In this document: in pieces, positions 26,673-35,169 of the stretch
Numbering within the stretch: the first letter of the stretch is position 1
Layout: the number at the start of each line of letters is the position of its first letter
Origin: Galbibacter pacificus
GTDB lineage: Bacteria > Bacteroidota > Bacteroidia > Flavobacteriales > Flavobacteriaceae
Assembly: GCF_029603155.1 (NCBI RefSeq)
Contig: NZ_JAPMUA010000001.1
Coordinates: forward strand, 930,001-994,000
DNA length: 64,000 bases
Direction: 5' to 3'
Translations under genes and position numbers: made by a program
The notes under the pieces: model-generated
What the model was told of the DNA's origin: nothing
The model's database searches: none
The model's input: only the letters and a program-made list of their open reading frames with translations

Positions 26673-28556
26673 ATGAACAAACGTATTTTTTTACTTTGTG
26701 CAACAGGATTTTTATGCACAGTTGGGGCGGCTCAAGAAAAAGAAAACCAGCAGGATAACGATGTCCGTCAGTTGGAAGAAGTAGTGGTAACCGATTCCCG
26801 TTTTTCGCTAAAAAGGGAACATTCGGGCAAAACGGTAATCCAAATTACACAGGCCGAGCTGCAACGTAACCAAGGGAGGTCGGTTGCAGAGATTATTAAT
26901 TCCAAGAGTGGTATCGAGATTAACGGGAGCCGCAGCAATGCCGGGCAAAATCTTTCTTATTTTGTCAGGGGCGGTAACAATAGGCAGGTTTTGGTTTTGA
27001 TTGATGGGATACAGGTAAGCGATCCGTCTCAAATAGCGGGCGATTACGATTTGCGCCTGATGGACCTAGGCGAGATTGAATCCATTGAAATTGTAAAAGG
27101 TGCTTCGAGTACGCTGTACGGTAACCGCGCAGCGACAGCGGTAATTAATATAACCACCAAAAAGCCGGAGAAAGACAAAATATCTGGGAATTTCCAAAGT
27201 AGTTTTGGTACCAATCAACCGGCCAACGAAGACGATTATAACTTGTCTGATTTTTCCAACAATGCTTCCGTAAACGGAACCTTGGGAAAATTTAGTTATT
27301 TGGCAGGATTTGGAAATCAATATACCAACGGACTTTCGGCAGTAATAGGGGATGAAAAAGACCCGTTTAACCGTATTAATTCAAATATCAACTTGGGTTA
27401 TCGTTTTTCCGATAGGTTTTCGTTTAAAATATTAGGATATTACGATAAGTTTAAAGCAGCTTTTGATAGTTCTTCGCCATTGCAGGACGACAATAGTTTT
27501 TCTGAAAGTGAACAATTTAGGGTTACCATTGCACCCGAATATACATATAGCAACGGGAGTGTAACGCTAAACGCATCTTATAATACAATTGACAGGGATA
27601 TTTATTCAGCCTATCCTAATGCTTATGAAGCAAACAGTACCGTGGTGGATTTGTTTAACAAGTATAATTTTAGCGATAAATTTTATACCATTGTAGGGAT
27701 AAATTATATAAAAAACGAGGCCACCTTGGGAGCGGAAACCGATTTTAATATTACCGATCCATATGCAAACGTGGTATGGGTTTCCAATTTTGGTTTGAAC
27801 CTCAATGCCGGTGGCCGTTGGAACAACCATAGCGAATATGGGAGTCATTTTACCTATAATCTAAACCCGTCGTATGTAATTGACCTCGACGGGAGTTATT
27901 TAAAATTCTTGGGCTCCTACAGCAGTTCGTACATAGCGCCAACATTATCGCAATTATTTGGGGCGTTTGGGGCTAATCCCGACCTAAAACCTGAAGAAGA
28001 CCGAACCTTGGAAGGCGGGATGGAATTTAACAACAACAAATTTAGGTTGAGCGCTCTTTATTTTAATAGGGAAGCAAAAAACTTTATAGATTATACTGTG
28101 GTAGACCCAGATACTTTTGAAAGCATGTACACCAATGTAGAAGAAGCTTTTACCGTAAACGGGGTAGAAGTAGAGGTGGCTTACAATCCTTTGGAAGCAT
28201 TGCAGCTAGATGCCAATTACACATTTACCGAAAACAGGGACAAAGTGGCGTTGCGTATCCCGAAGCACAAGGCAAATGCCAATATAAGCTATAAGTTGCT
28301 GCAAAAAACATTTCTTGGCCTGAACTATCAATATACAGGGGAGAGGCTGGATGTTGTATACAACCCCGATTTTACTTCAGAAAATATAGCATTGGATGCG
28401 TTTTCATTGCTTAATTTTAATATAAACCATCAATTCTCGAAAAGATTGAATGTGTTTTTCAATTTAGATAATATTTTTAATGAAGAATATGTAGAAGTAG
28501 TGGGGTATACCACTAAAGGAAGAAATATAAGGGCAGGATTTAGATTGAGTTTGTAG
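26673..28556 (+). CDS. btuB: TonB-dependent vitamin B12 receptor (BtuB-like)
   Basis: 627 residues, close to the size of E. coli BtuB. A signal peptide ends GAAQE. A TonB-box-like LEEVVVTDSRF (about residue 31) precedes the plug (about 45-160, YFVRGGNNRQVLVLIDGIQV, IEIVKGASSTLYGN) and a 22-stranded barrel ending in a C-terminal aromatic strand. The cobalamin riboswitch directly upstream gives strong support for cobalamin or a corrinoid as the ligand. Together with the divergent BtuFCD-like operon it forms a complete uptake route. A terminator follows immediately. Confidence 0.95.
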   Translation: MNKRIFLLCATGFLCTVGAAQEKENQQDNDVRQLEEVVVTDSRFSLKREHSGKTVIQITQAELQRNQGRSVAEIINSKSGIEINGSRSNAGQNLSYFVRGGNNRQVLVLIDGIQVSDPSQIAGDYDLRLMDLGEIESIEIVKGASSTLYGNRAATAVINITTKKPEKDKISGNFQSSFGTNQPANEDDYNLSDFSNNASVNGTLGKFSYLAGFGNQYTNGLSAVIGDEKDPFNRINSNINLGYRFSDRFSFKILGYYDKFKAAFDSSSPLQDDNSFSESEQFRVTIAPEYTYSNGSVTLNASYNTIDRDIYSAYPNAYEANSTVVDLFNKYNFSDKFYTIVGINYIKNEATLGAETDFNITDPYANVVWVSNFGLNLNAGGRWNNHSEYGSHFTYNLNPSYVIDLDGSYLKFLGSYSSSYIAPTLSQLFGAFGANPDLKPEEDRTLEGGMEFNNNKFRLSALYFNREAKNFIDYTVVDPDTFESMYTNVEEAFTVNGVEVEVAYNPLEALQLDANYTFTENRDKVALRIPKHKANANISYKLLQKTFLGLNYQYTGERLDVVYNPDFTSENIALDAFSLLNFNINHQFSKRLNVFFNLDNIFNEEYVEVVGYTTKGRNIRAGFRLSL

Positions 28557-28562
28557 GAAACA

Positions 28563-28598
28563 AAAACGGGTGCAAAATTTTACTTTGCACCCGTTTTA
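28563..28598. terminator. Bidirectional terminator between btuB and the S41 protease gene
   Basis: A perfect 14-bp inverted repeat (AAAACGGGTGCAAA / TTTGCACCCGTTTT) with a 7-base loop has an A-run on one side and a T-run on the other. It serves the convergent genes on both strands. Confidence 0.92.
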
Positions 28599-28615
28599 TA
28601 TTTTGTTGGTTTGTA

Positions 28616-30112
28616 TTATTTTAAAAACTTTTCATCGCCTGGTGCGATATACATTTCGGTACTAAATTTCTTCCCTTTAATTTTTGCTACAGTTGGCAAG
28701 GTTCCTTTTCGCGATAGGCTACTTTTTGCACTAGCGCCCGATATAGCATCCAGTGTAGTTCTCAGCATAATTTCGTTGGGGTCTCCAAATGGCAATATAT
28801 TGGCTGCATAAGGCGCTTCTTCAACGGGAATATCTGGTTCAAATCCGTTATCGTAATTATTTTCTTTTTCGCTGTTAAATATTTGAAAAACGATTGGTTG
28901 AAGCCCAACATTATGGTTAGGGTTTCTATTTTCACTATCTGTATAATTAACACCGGAGTCGTATACTGTAATAGAGCCTTCATTTTTACCAACTGTTGTT
29001 TCCCCCACCAATATTACATCCATAAAAGGACGTAACCCGTTAATAATCATTTCGCTGGCAGAAGCTGTATAGCCAGAGCCAATTACATATAGTCGGTTCA
29101 AAGTAGTGAGACGGTTAATTTGAATATCTTCATCTTCACCGGCATATTCACCGGTTGTTTTGTCATATATAAACGCCTTATCAAAGAAAGGATAAGTACC
29201 TCCTTCTTTTTCGTTTCTTTTTGCGTTGAATTCCAATTCGGCAAAAACATCCTCTGTTGTGGTTGTACCATCAATCATACTGGCCAAAAATGCCGCGGTC
29301 AGTACAGAACCCCCACCGTTATACCTTAAATCTAAAACAAGTTCATCGATATTGGCTGCTTTAAATTCTGCAAAAACATCATTAAGTTCTTTATGGTATG
29401 TATTTATAAAGCTATTATATACTAAATAGCCAATTTTTTTACCGTTTTCTTCAATAACAGAATGGTAATGAACTGGATTTTCATTAAGAAGGACAGCTGT
29501 TAGGTCGGTATCGTTTGCATTGCCTGTAAAGGCGCCATTTTCAAATTCACCAAAACCAAGAGAAATGGATTTTTCAGTAAACAAATTATTAAGTAGTTGA
29601 TAGTTGTTGACTGTTAATTTTGTTCCATCTACCTTGTATATTAAATCGCCGCGCTTTATTCCAGCATCGCTAGCTGGAGAATTTGGAATTACATAGCCAA
29701 CAAAGGCAACAACGTCATTACTGTCTTGACTTATACGGACAATATATGCTAGGCTGATTCCATAAGATTCTGAAATACCTCTAAATTCATTAGCTTGTTC
29801 GTCAACATCTTCAATATACCATGAAAAGTCGTCTTCTTCAGTATATACTAAATTGTTAAATAAATCTTCCGGATCAGTATAATTGCTTAAGAAATTTGTG
29901 TATTCTTCATCAGTAGCAAATCTATCATCAGCTAAATCGTTAACGTCTTCTTGCCAGTAATACCAGTAATTCATACTTTTCCAGATAAAATCCTGGATTT
30001 CATATTCCCCGTTAACGGGTGGGTCTACGGGATTGTCGTCTCTGTCTGTACAGGCAAAATTTATAAATAGGGCACATAATAATACCCATTGAAATTTTAA
30101 TAAACGTTTCAT
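28616..30112 (-). CDS. S41 family C-terminal-processing protease lipoprotein
   Basis: 498 residues from the Met at 30112. An upstream in-frame Met at 30133 is less likely, because the later start gives a clean lipoprotein signal MKRLLKFQWVLL with lipobox NFAC. Order: an N-terminal helical part (about 40-110), a PDZ domain (about 150-225, NSPASDAGIKRGDLIYKVDG), then the S41 catalytic domain with LDLRYNGGGSVLTA (about 270) and the nucleophile region GSGYTASASEMIING (about 345). It is probably attached to the outer membrane or facing the periplasm. Target unknown. It is divergent from the ECF sigma operon. Confidence 0.92.
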   Translation of the reverse strand: MKRLLKFQWVLLCALFINFACTDRDDNPVDPPVNGEYEIQDFIWKSMNYWYYWQEDVNDLADDRFATDEEYTNFLSNYTDPEDLFNNLVYTEEDDFSWYIEDVDEQANEFRGISESYGISLAYIVRISQDSNDVVAFVGYVIPNSPASDAGIKRGDLIYKVDGTKLTVNNYQLLNNLFTEKSISLGFGEFENGAFTGNANDTDLTAVLLNENPVHYHSVIEENGKKIGYLVYNSFINTYHKELNDVFAEFKAANIDELVLDLRYNGGGSVLTAAFLASMIDGTTTTEDVFAELEFNAKRNEKEGGTYPFFDKAFIYDKTTGEYAGEDEDIQINRLTTLNRLYVIGSGYTASASEMIINGLRPFMDVILVGETTVGKNEGSITVYDSGVNYTDSENRNPNHNVGLQPIVFQIFNSEKENNYDNGFEPDIPVEEAPYAANILPFGDPNEIMLRTTLDAISGASAKSSLSRKGTLPTVAKIKGKKFSTEMYIAPGDEKFLK

Positions 30113-30234
30113 TTTATAGGTTTTAAAGTACAACCGGTATGACTTTTTACATAGGGCTAATCACAACGGTAATGTAAATAGATTAGTATTGTAATTGTAA
30201 GATTACTTACATTTATTGAAATAAAAAAATTTAT

Positions 30235-30260
30235 TGTAACAAAAATCAAGGTTGTTCGTC
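30235..30260 (+). promoter_or_regulatory. ECF-type promoter upstream of the sigma-factor operon
   Basis: TGTAAC (30235-30240) and CGTC (30257-30260) are separated by exactly 16 bases, the consensus layout of SigW/SigM/SigX-class ECF promoters. It lies 48 bases before the sigma-factor start, implying autoregulation. No TAnnTTTG box is evident in the same region. Confidence 0.6.
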
Positions 30261-30308
30261 TTCCATGTAGAGAGTGCTTAAAAACACTTCTCCAAATCAA
30301 CCAACAAA

Positions 30309-30821
30309 ATGCAACAAACGGAATTTTTACATATGGTCATGCCATTTAAGGACAAGCTGTTTAGGCTGGCAAAAAGGTTGTTGGTCTCGACGGAAGAAGC
30401 AGAAGATGCTACGCAGGAAGTATTGTTGAAACTATGGTCTAAAAAAAACAAAATGGGCAATTATAACAATGTGGAGGCTTTTGCAATGACGATGACCAAG
30501 AACTATTGCCTGGACAGGCTCAAGTCTAAACAGGCATCTAACCTAAAATTGGTACATACCAATTACAAAGACGAAAACGTTTCTTTACAAAAAAAGGTAG
30601 AAGTAAACAACAGCCTGGAGTGGATGAACAAAATAATGAATACCTTGCCAGAACAACAACGCATGGTATTGCAATTAAGGGATATAGAACAATATGAATA
30701 CAGTGAAATAGAAGAAATGTTGAACATGAACCAAACCGCAATAAGGGTAACCCTATCCAGGGCCCGTAAGGCAGTAAGGGAACAATTATTAAAAAAACAT
30801 AGCTATGGCATCAGTAAATAA
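30309..30821 (+). CDS. ECF-family RNA polymerase sigma factor
   Basis: 170 residues. Region 2 (about 10-75) shows LFRLAKRLLVSTEEAEDATQ and LLKLW. Region 4 (about 105-160) shows LPEQQRMVLQLRDIEQYEYS and the HTH MLNMNQTAIRVTLSRARKAV. No additional domain is present. It directs transcription of a stress or envelope regulon, probably including its own operon through the promoter at 30235-30260. The last 17 bases overlap the start of the next gene, which has the features of an anti-sigma factor. Confidence 0.95.
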   Translation: MQQTEFLHMVMPFKDKLFRLAKRLLVSTEEAEDATQEVLLKLWSKKNKMGNYNNVEAFAMTMTKNYCLDRLKSKQASNLKLVHTNYKDENVSLQKKVEVNNSLEWMNKIMNTLPEQQRMVLQLRDIEQYEYSEIEEMLNMNQTAIRVTLSRARKAVREQLLKKHSYGISK

Positions 30822-31242
30822 AATTGAAGAATTACTGGAGAAGTACTTTGAGGCCACGGCAACCGTAGCCGAGGAGAACGAATTGAGGAGTTATTTTTCT
30901 CAAGAACGGGTCGCCCCCCATTTGGAAGAATACAAAACTTTGTTTAATTACTTTTCTGTAGCCAAAGAAGAGAAAAGCACGCACGACGTTCCATTAAAAC
31001 CTAGAAGAAATACGAGTTATTTAAAATGGATTTCTGTTGCTGCCGTTGCCGCCCTTGTATTTGGTATTTATTTAAACAGACCGGGTACTGCTTCGTTGCA
31101 CGAAGAGTACACCCCCGAGGAAATCCGGTCGGCACAATTAGCGCTGGCGCTGTTATCTGATAATTTTAACAAAGGAACAGAAGGCGCGGCCTATTTGAAG
31201 GAATTTGAAAAAAACACTAACCGATTTTTGAGTAACGAATAA
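30805..31242 (+). CDS. Putative anti-sigma factor, single-pass membrane protein
   Basis: 145 residues. A cytoplasmic N-terminal part (about 1-70) with KIEELLEKYFEATATVAEENELRSYF resembles the start of many flavobacterial anti-sigma-like proteins. One membrane helix (about 74-90, WISVAAVAALVFGIYL) is followed by a short periplasmic tail. The gene overlaps the sigma-factor gene by 17 bases. I do not see a zinc-binding anti-sigma motif (HxxxCxxC), so the assignment rests on topology and context. Confidence 0.7.
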   Translation: MASVNKIEELLEKYFEATATVAEENELRSYFSQERVAPHLEEYKTLFNYFSVAKEEKSTHDVPLKPRRNTSYLKWISVAAVAALVFGIYLNRPGTASLHEEYTPEEIRSAQLALALLSDNFNKGTEGAAYLKEFEKNTNRFLSNE

Positions 31243-31262
31243 AAAAACTAAAAATTAAACGC

Positions 31263-31817
31263 ATGAAAAAATTAATTTTAATAGCAGTATTAGCGGTGAG
31301 CCCGCTATTGTCGCAGGCACAGTCTATTTTTGATAAATATTCGGAGAACAGCGAAGTAACTTTTGTGGCCCTACAGCCAAAAATGTTTCAGATGTTGAGC
31401 AAGATCAACATAAGTACCGATGACCCCGATGCAGAAGCTGTTTTTGACCTAGTGAACAACATAACCAGTTTTAAGGTTATTACCACCGAGAACCCGAATA
31501 TAACCAAAGACATCGATGGTTGGGTTACAAACCACCTAAAAAGTTCTTCTTTTGAAGAGTTGATGCGGGTGCGCGATGGAGAATCCAATGTGAAGTTTTA
31601 CGTAAAGGAAGGCGCCGATGCCAACCACGTCAAGGAGTTGCTTATGTTTGTAACCGATCTAAATTACGACGAATTGGAGTTTAATGGCAAAAAACCCGAA
31701 ACGGTACTCCTTTCCCTGACCGGAAATATCGATTTGAGGCAAATTTCCAAACTAACTTCTAAAATGGACCTTCCCGGTGGCGATCAATTGGGGAAAGCCG
31801 GAAACGACAATAAATAA
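31263..31817 (+). CDS. DUF4252 domain-containing secreted protein
   Basis: 184 residues with a signal peptide ending SQAQS. The DUF4252 domain covers nearly all of the mature protein (FDKYSENSEVTFVALQPKMF, FKVITTENPNI, LLMFVTDLNYDELEF). Function is unknown. DUF4252 genes commonly follow ECF sigma/anti-sigma pairs in Bacteroidota, as here, so they are probable regulon members acting in the periplasm. A paralogue follows at 31974. Confidence 0.88.
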   Translation: MKKLILIAVLAVSPLLSQAQSIFDKYSENSEVTFVALQPKMFQMLSKINISTDDPDAEAVFDLVNNITSFKVITTENPNITKDIDGWVTNHLKSSSFEELMRVRDGESNVKFYVKEGADANHVKELLMFVTDLNYDELEFNGKKPETVLLSLTGNIDLRQISKLTSKMDLPGGDQLGKAGNDNK

Positions 31818-31827
31818 TTAGGCACAG

Positions 31828-31928
31828 AGGGAAACTTTGAAGCTGGAAGGCGAAAGTTTTTTTAACGCTGCACTTTGTAGCTTTTACGAACGCTCGAATT
31901 TACAGCTTCACACTTTAACCCTTTCCCT
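31828..31928. repeat. Degenerate inverted-repeat element between the DUF4252 genes
   Basis: Nested arms AGGGAAA (31828-31834) / TTTCCCT (31922-31928) and GAAGCTG (31839-31845) / CAGCTTC (31903-31909) enclose about 100 bases without an ORF. Arm spacing differs on the two sides, so the element is imperfect. It resembles a decayed small palindromic (MITE- or REP-like) sequence; no target duplication is clear. Confidence 0.4.
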
Positions 31929-31973
31929 CACTTCCTTTTTAGCTTTACAAACTATCAATTTTATAAACTCATC

Positions 31974-32513
31974 ATGAAAAAACAAGTCATTTTATTAATA
32001 ATAACAGTTTTTGTTGCAGTATCTTGCAGCAATAACAAACCCAGTTTACAAGAATATTTTGTAAACAATAACGATAATCCAAATTTTATTTCCCTGGATA
32101 TTCCTTCGAGTATTTTAGATGTTTCAAAGTCTTCTTTAAGTCAACAACAAAAAGAAGCCTACGAGTCTGTTAAAAAACTAAATGTTTTGGCCTTTAAAAT
32201 TAATGGAGAAAATAAAGCCGAATATGAAGTTGAAAAGAATACCGTTAAGGAGATTTTAAAAAATGAAAAATATGAAGATCTCATGGTTATCAATAGCGGA
32301 AAACATAAAGGGGTTGTAAAGTATTTAGGCGATGACGATGCTATTGATGAAGTAATTGTTTTTGGAAGCGATGACGAAAATGGCTTTGCCTTGATACGCA
32401 TTTTGGGAAACAAAATGAAGCCCGAAAATATGATGACCTTGGTAGAGGCCGCTCAAAATGGTGCCGTTGATGCCAGTGGGATAGGGAAACAGTTAAAAGG
32501 ACTGTTTGATTGA
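31974..32513 (+). CDS. DUF4252 domain-containing lipoprotein
   Basis: 179 residues with a lipobox AVSCS (Cys18). The mature part has the DUF4252 pattern (FISLDIPSSILDVS, VLAFKINGENKAEY, VIVFGSDDENGFALIRILGN). It is a diverged paralogue of the protein encoded at 31263, but membrane-anchored where the first is soluble. The pair may form a periplasmic/outer-membrane unit under the ECF sigma factor. No enzymatic motif is visible. Confidence 0.85.
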   Translation: MKKQVILLIITVFVAVSCSNNKPSLQEYFVNNNDNPNFISLDIPSSILDVSKSSLSQQQKEAYESVKKLNVLAFKINGENKAEYEVEKNTVKEILKNEKYEDLMVINSGKHKGVVKYLGDDDAIDEVIVFGSDDENGFALIRILGNKMKPENMMTLVEAAQNGAVDASGIGKQLKGLFD

Positions 32514-32538
32514 TAAAATGTAAAAAGTAATTTGTTAT

Positions 32539-32593
32539 TGTCAAACTGAACCCCAGAACGATACGATATGATCGGGCAGGGCTCAGTTTGACA
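32539..32593. terminator. Long inverted repeat between convergent genes
   Basis: Arms TGTCAAACTGA (32539-32549) and TCAGTTTGACA (32583-32593) are perfect over 11 bp with a 33-base spacer that can pair further (CCCC with GGGC). It sits between the DUF4252 lipoprotein and purB and could end both transcripts. Similar TGTCAAACTGA palindromes recur between genes in Flavobacteria as I recall, so it may also be a dispersed repeat. Confidence 0.6.
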
Positions 32594-32612
32594 TTTTAAG
32601 TTTTTAATACTT

Positions 32613-33956
32613 TTATATCCCGGTATAATTTGAAGGGGTAATTACTTTTAATTCGGCTTTTATATCCTCAGAAATATCAAGGGTATCAATAAAATTGGCA
32701 ATAGATTCTTTATTTATTTTTTCATTGGTACGCGTAAGCCCTTTTAATGCTTCGTACGGGTTGGGATAGGCTTCCCTTCTTAAAACGGTTTGAATGGCTT
32801 CTGCAACAACGGCCCAATTTTTTTCTAAATCTTCTTCAAACTTTTCTGCGTTCAGTAATAGTTTGTTCAATCCTTTTAAGGTAGATTGGAAAGCAATAAG
32901 TGTATGGCCAAAAGGAACGCCAACATTTCTTAAAACAGTACTGTCGGTAAGGTCGCGTTGCAATCTAGAAATAGGTAATTTGGCAGACAAATGCTCGAAA
33001 ATGGCATTGGCAATACCGAGGTTCCCTTCAGAATTTTCAAAATCGATGGGGTTTACCTTGTGCGGCATTGCCGAAGATCCTACTTCGCCTTTTTTAATTT
33101 TTTGTTTAAAGTAATCCATGGAAATATAAGTCCACATATCCCTGTTAAAGTCTATTAAAATGGTATTAATACGCTTTAATGCATCAAACAACGAAGCCAT
33201 ATGGTCGTAATGCTCGATTTGCGTTGTAGGGAAGGAATGCCTAAGTTGTAGGGCTTCCTCAACAAATTCGGTTCCAAAAGCCTTCCAGTTAATGTTTGGG
33301 TAAGCTACTTTATGGGCATTGTAGTTCCCGGTAGCACCACCAAATTTTGCCGCGATCGGGATATTTTTAAGGCCGTTAAATTGCTCGTTCAAACGGACAA
33401 TAAATACTTTTATTTCTTTTCCCAAACGGGTTGGGGAAGCAGGCTGGCCATGTGTACGGGCCAACATGGGCACATTTTTCCAGTCTTCTGCCAATGCGTT
33501 CAACTTGGTAACGATTTCTTCATATACGGGTAGGTACACCTGTTCTAATGCTTCTTTTATAGAAAGGGGAATAGCCGTATTGTTGATATCTTGAGATGTG
33601 AGCCCAAAATGGATAAACTCTTTGTATTGTTGTATTTTTAAAGTATCGAATTTTTCTTTTATAAAATATTCAACAGCTTTAACGTCGTGGTTTGTGGTTT
33701 TTTCTATTTCTTTTATGGCCAAGGCATCTGCTGCTGAAAAATCCTGATAAATTGCTTTCAGATTGGAAAACAAAGCGGTATCAAACCCTTTTAGTTGAGG
33801 AACCGGAACCTTGCACAAAGCAATAAAATATTCAATTTCTATCCGAACGCGATATTTTATAAGTGCTTCTTCTGAAAAATAATCGGCGAGTTTTTCGGTT
33901 TTGTTTCGATACCTTCCATCAATAGGCGAAACGGCGTTTAATGGCGTTAATTGCAT
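32613..33956 (-). CDS. purB: Adenylosuccinate lyase
   Basis: 447 residues, of the PurB branch of the fumarase/aspartase superfamily. It splits adenylosuccinate and SAICAR in purine synthesis, releasing fumarate. Visible motifs are the N-terminal SPIDGRY, TSQDINNTA with the catalytic-region residues, ARTHGQPASPT, and the signature loop SSAMPHKVNPIDFENSEGN (about residue 295). The start is supported by a well-formed promoter 21 bases upstream on the minus strand. The next gene upstream (34067) is on the same strand. Confidence 0.97.
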   Translation of the reverse strand: MQLTPLNAVSPIDGRYRNKTEKLADYFSEEALIKYRVRIEIEYFIALCKVPVPQLKGFDTALFSNLKAIYQDFSAADALAIKEIEKTTNHDVKAVEYFIKEKFDTLKIQQYKEFIHFGLTSQDINNTAIPLSIKEALEQVYLPVYEEIVTKLNALAEDWKNVPMLARTHGQPASPTRLGKEIKVFIVRLNEQFNGLKNIPIAAKFGGATGNYNAHKVAYPNINWKAFGTEFVEEALQLRHSFPTTQIEHYDHMASLFDALKRINTILIDFNRDMWTYISMDYFKQKIKKGEVGSSAMPHKVNPIDFENSEGNLGIANAIFEHLSAKLPISRLQRDLTDSTVLRNVGVPFGHTLIAFQSTLKGLNKLLLNAEKFEEDLEKNWAVVAEAIQTVLRREAYPNPYEALKGLTRTNEKINKESIANFIDTLDISEDIKAELKVITPSNYTGI

Positions 33957-33976
33957 GTCTATATTTTAAGAAAGGG

Positions 33977-34007
33977 CAAATTTAACCTTCTCTTTTAAAA
34001 GCATCAA
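33977..34007 (-). promoter_or_regulatory. purB promoter (Bacteroidota type)
   Basis: On the minus strand a -7 box TAAATTTG (33977-33984) matches TAnnTTTG exactly. A TTG (34005-34007) lies 20 bases upstream as the -33 box. Confidence 0.7.
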
Positions 34008-34066
34008 CTATTTTAAGGAAAAGTTATTGAGATGGCTAATTTTCAGTCGAAAATGATAAAAAATGT

Positions 34067-34621
34067 TCAAATTTTTTTCAAAATATGCCTTGCCCGTGCC
34101 TTGTATGCCGCGGAGTGGTGTGCAAAACCTTGTTCCAGCGTATGCTTTAGCTCGGGATAGATCCAATGGTACTTTTTGCCCAGTAAAAATAAACAGTGCA
34201 TGGCATAGGCTTTGGTGGCCACTTTTACATTAGAAATTAACCAATCGAAATTAATTTCGGCAAGTTTTTCCAAATGGGCATCATTTAATTGGGATAATGT
34301 TTTTGGGTCTTTTTTTATAAAATATGACTCGCACAATAATTCGCAAACCTTTGCTAATGGACGGATGGAGGAATCGTTTTTAAGGGAGGGCAATTTTATT
34401 AAAAAGAAATCCAAATGAGGAAATAGCCATGTTAACTTACCTTTACATACCAATTCTGTAACCCAACATGCTTTATGCGAGTAATTTTCTTCATTGGAAA
34501 AACAATGTTCCAGCAATTCAGGAAAATAGGCTTCATGAGTTAAAATAAAGTTGGCCAAAGCTTGCCTGTTTTCCCGATAACCGCTTACATATGAAAGTTT
34601 CTCTGTTAAAATCGTATTCAA
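34067..34621 (-). CDS. Conserved hypothetical protein, helical repeat-like
   Basis: 184 residues, cytosolic, mostly alpha-helical with HEAT-like spacing (QALANFILTHEAYFPELLEH, YAMHCLFLLGKK, YKARARHILKKI at the C-terminus). It carries no signal or membrane segment. I recognise it as a gene often found next to purB in Flavobacteria, where it is sometimes labelled adenylosuccinate lyase by proximity; there is no lyase motif in it. Function unknown. Confidence 0.75.
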   Translation of the reverse strand: MNTILTEKLSYVSGYRENRQALANFILTHEAYFPELLEHCFSNEENYSHKACWVTELVCKGKLTWLFPHLDFFLIKLPSLKNDSSIRPLAKVCELLCESYFIKKDPKTLSQLNDAHLEKLAEINFDWLISNVKVATKAYAMHCLFLLGKKYHWIYPELKHTLEQGFAHHSAAYKARARHILKKI

Positions 34622-34695
34622 TTTTTATTTTCCTTAATTTAGAAGATTAAAAGTAAAAATATTTTAGCGTTAAAATTCAATAAACAACTAAGCTA

Positions 34696-35169
34696 ATGAG
34701 AATAATAAGAAAAATAATATTTCTGCTATTTGTTGTACTGATAATTATGCAATTTTTTCCACCTGCCGAGAATAAATCGGACACGACGCCGCCGACAGAT
34801 TTAATTTTGGCAACCAGCCCGCCAAAAGAAGTCGAGGCCATTATTACAAATGCCTGTTACGATTGTCATTCTAACAATACCCGTTATCCGTGGTATGCAA
34901 ACATCGAACCTGTTTCGTATTGGATGGCGGCCCATATTGAAGAAGGGCGCGAGCATTTGGACTTTTCGCAATGGGAGCTGTATGCCAACAAGAAAAAAGC
35001 GCACAAGCTGGACGAAATGATCGAGGCGGTTACCGAAGGTTGGATGCCGTTAAAATCGTATACCTGGATACACAACGATGCAAAACTTACAGATGAACAG
35101 GCAAAAACCATTGCAGAATGGGCAAAAATGCTAAAGCTTACATACGAGACAACCGACCAACCGCAATAG
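34696..35169 (+). CDS. Haem-binding domain protein (Haem_bd family)
   Basis: 157 residues with an N-terminal membrane anchor (about 5-22). The haem attachment motif is CYDCHSNNTRYPWYANIEP (about 54-72, CxxCH), followed by WMAAHIEEGREHLDFSQW, which defines the Haem_bd family of periplasmic cytochrome-like proteins. Role unknown, probably redox in the envelope. Its last 32 bases overlap the 3' end of the convergent sirtuin gene. Confidence 0.9.
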   Translation: MRIIRKIIFLLFVVLIIMQFFPPAENKSDTTPPTDLILATSPPKEVEAIITNACYDCHSNNTRYPWYANIEPVSYWMAAHIEEGREHLDFSQWELYANKKKAHKLDEMIEAVTEGWMPLKSYTWIHNDAKLTDEQAKTIAEWAKMLKLTYETTDQPQ

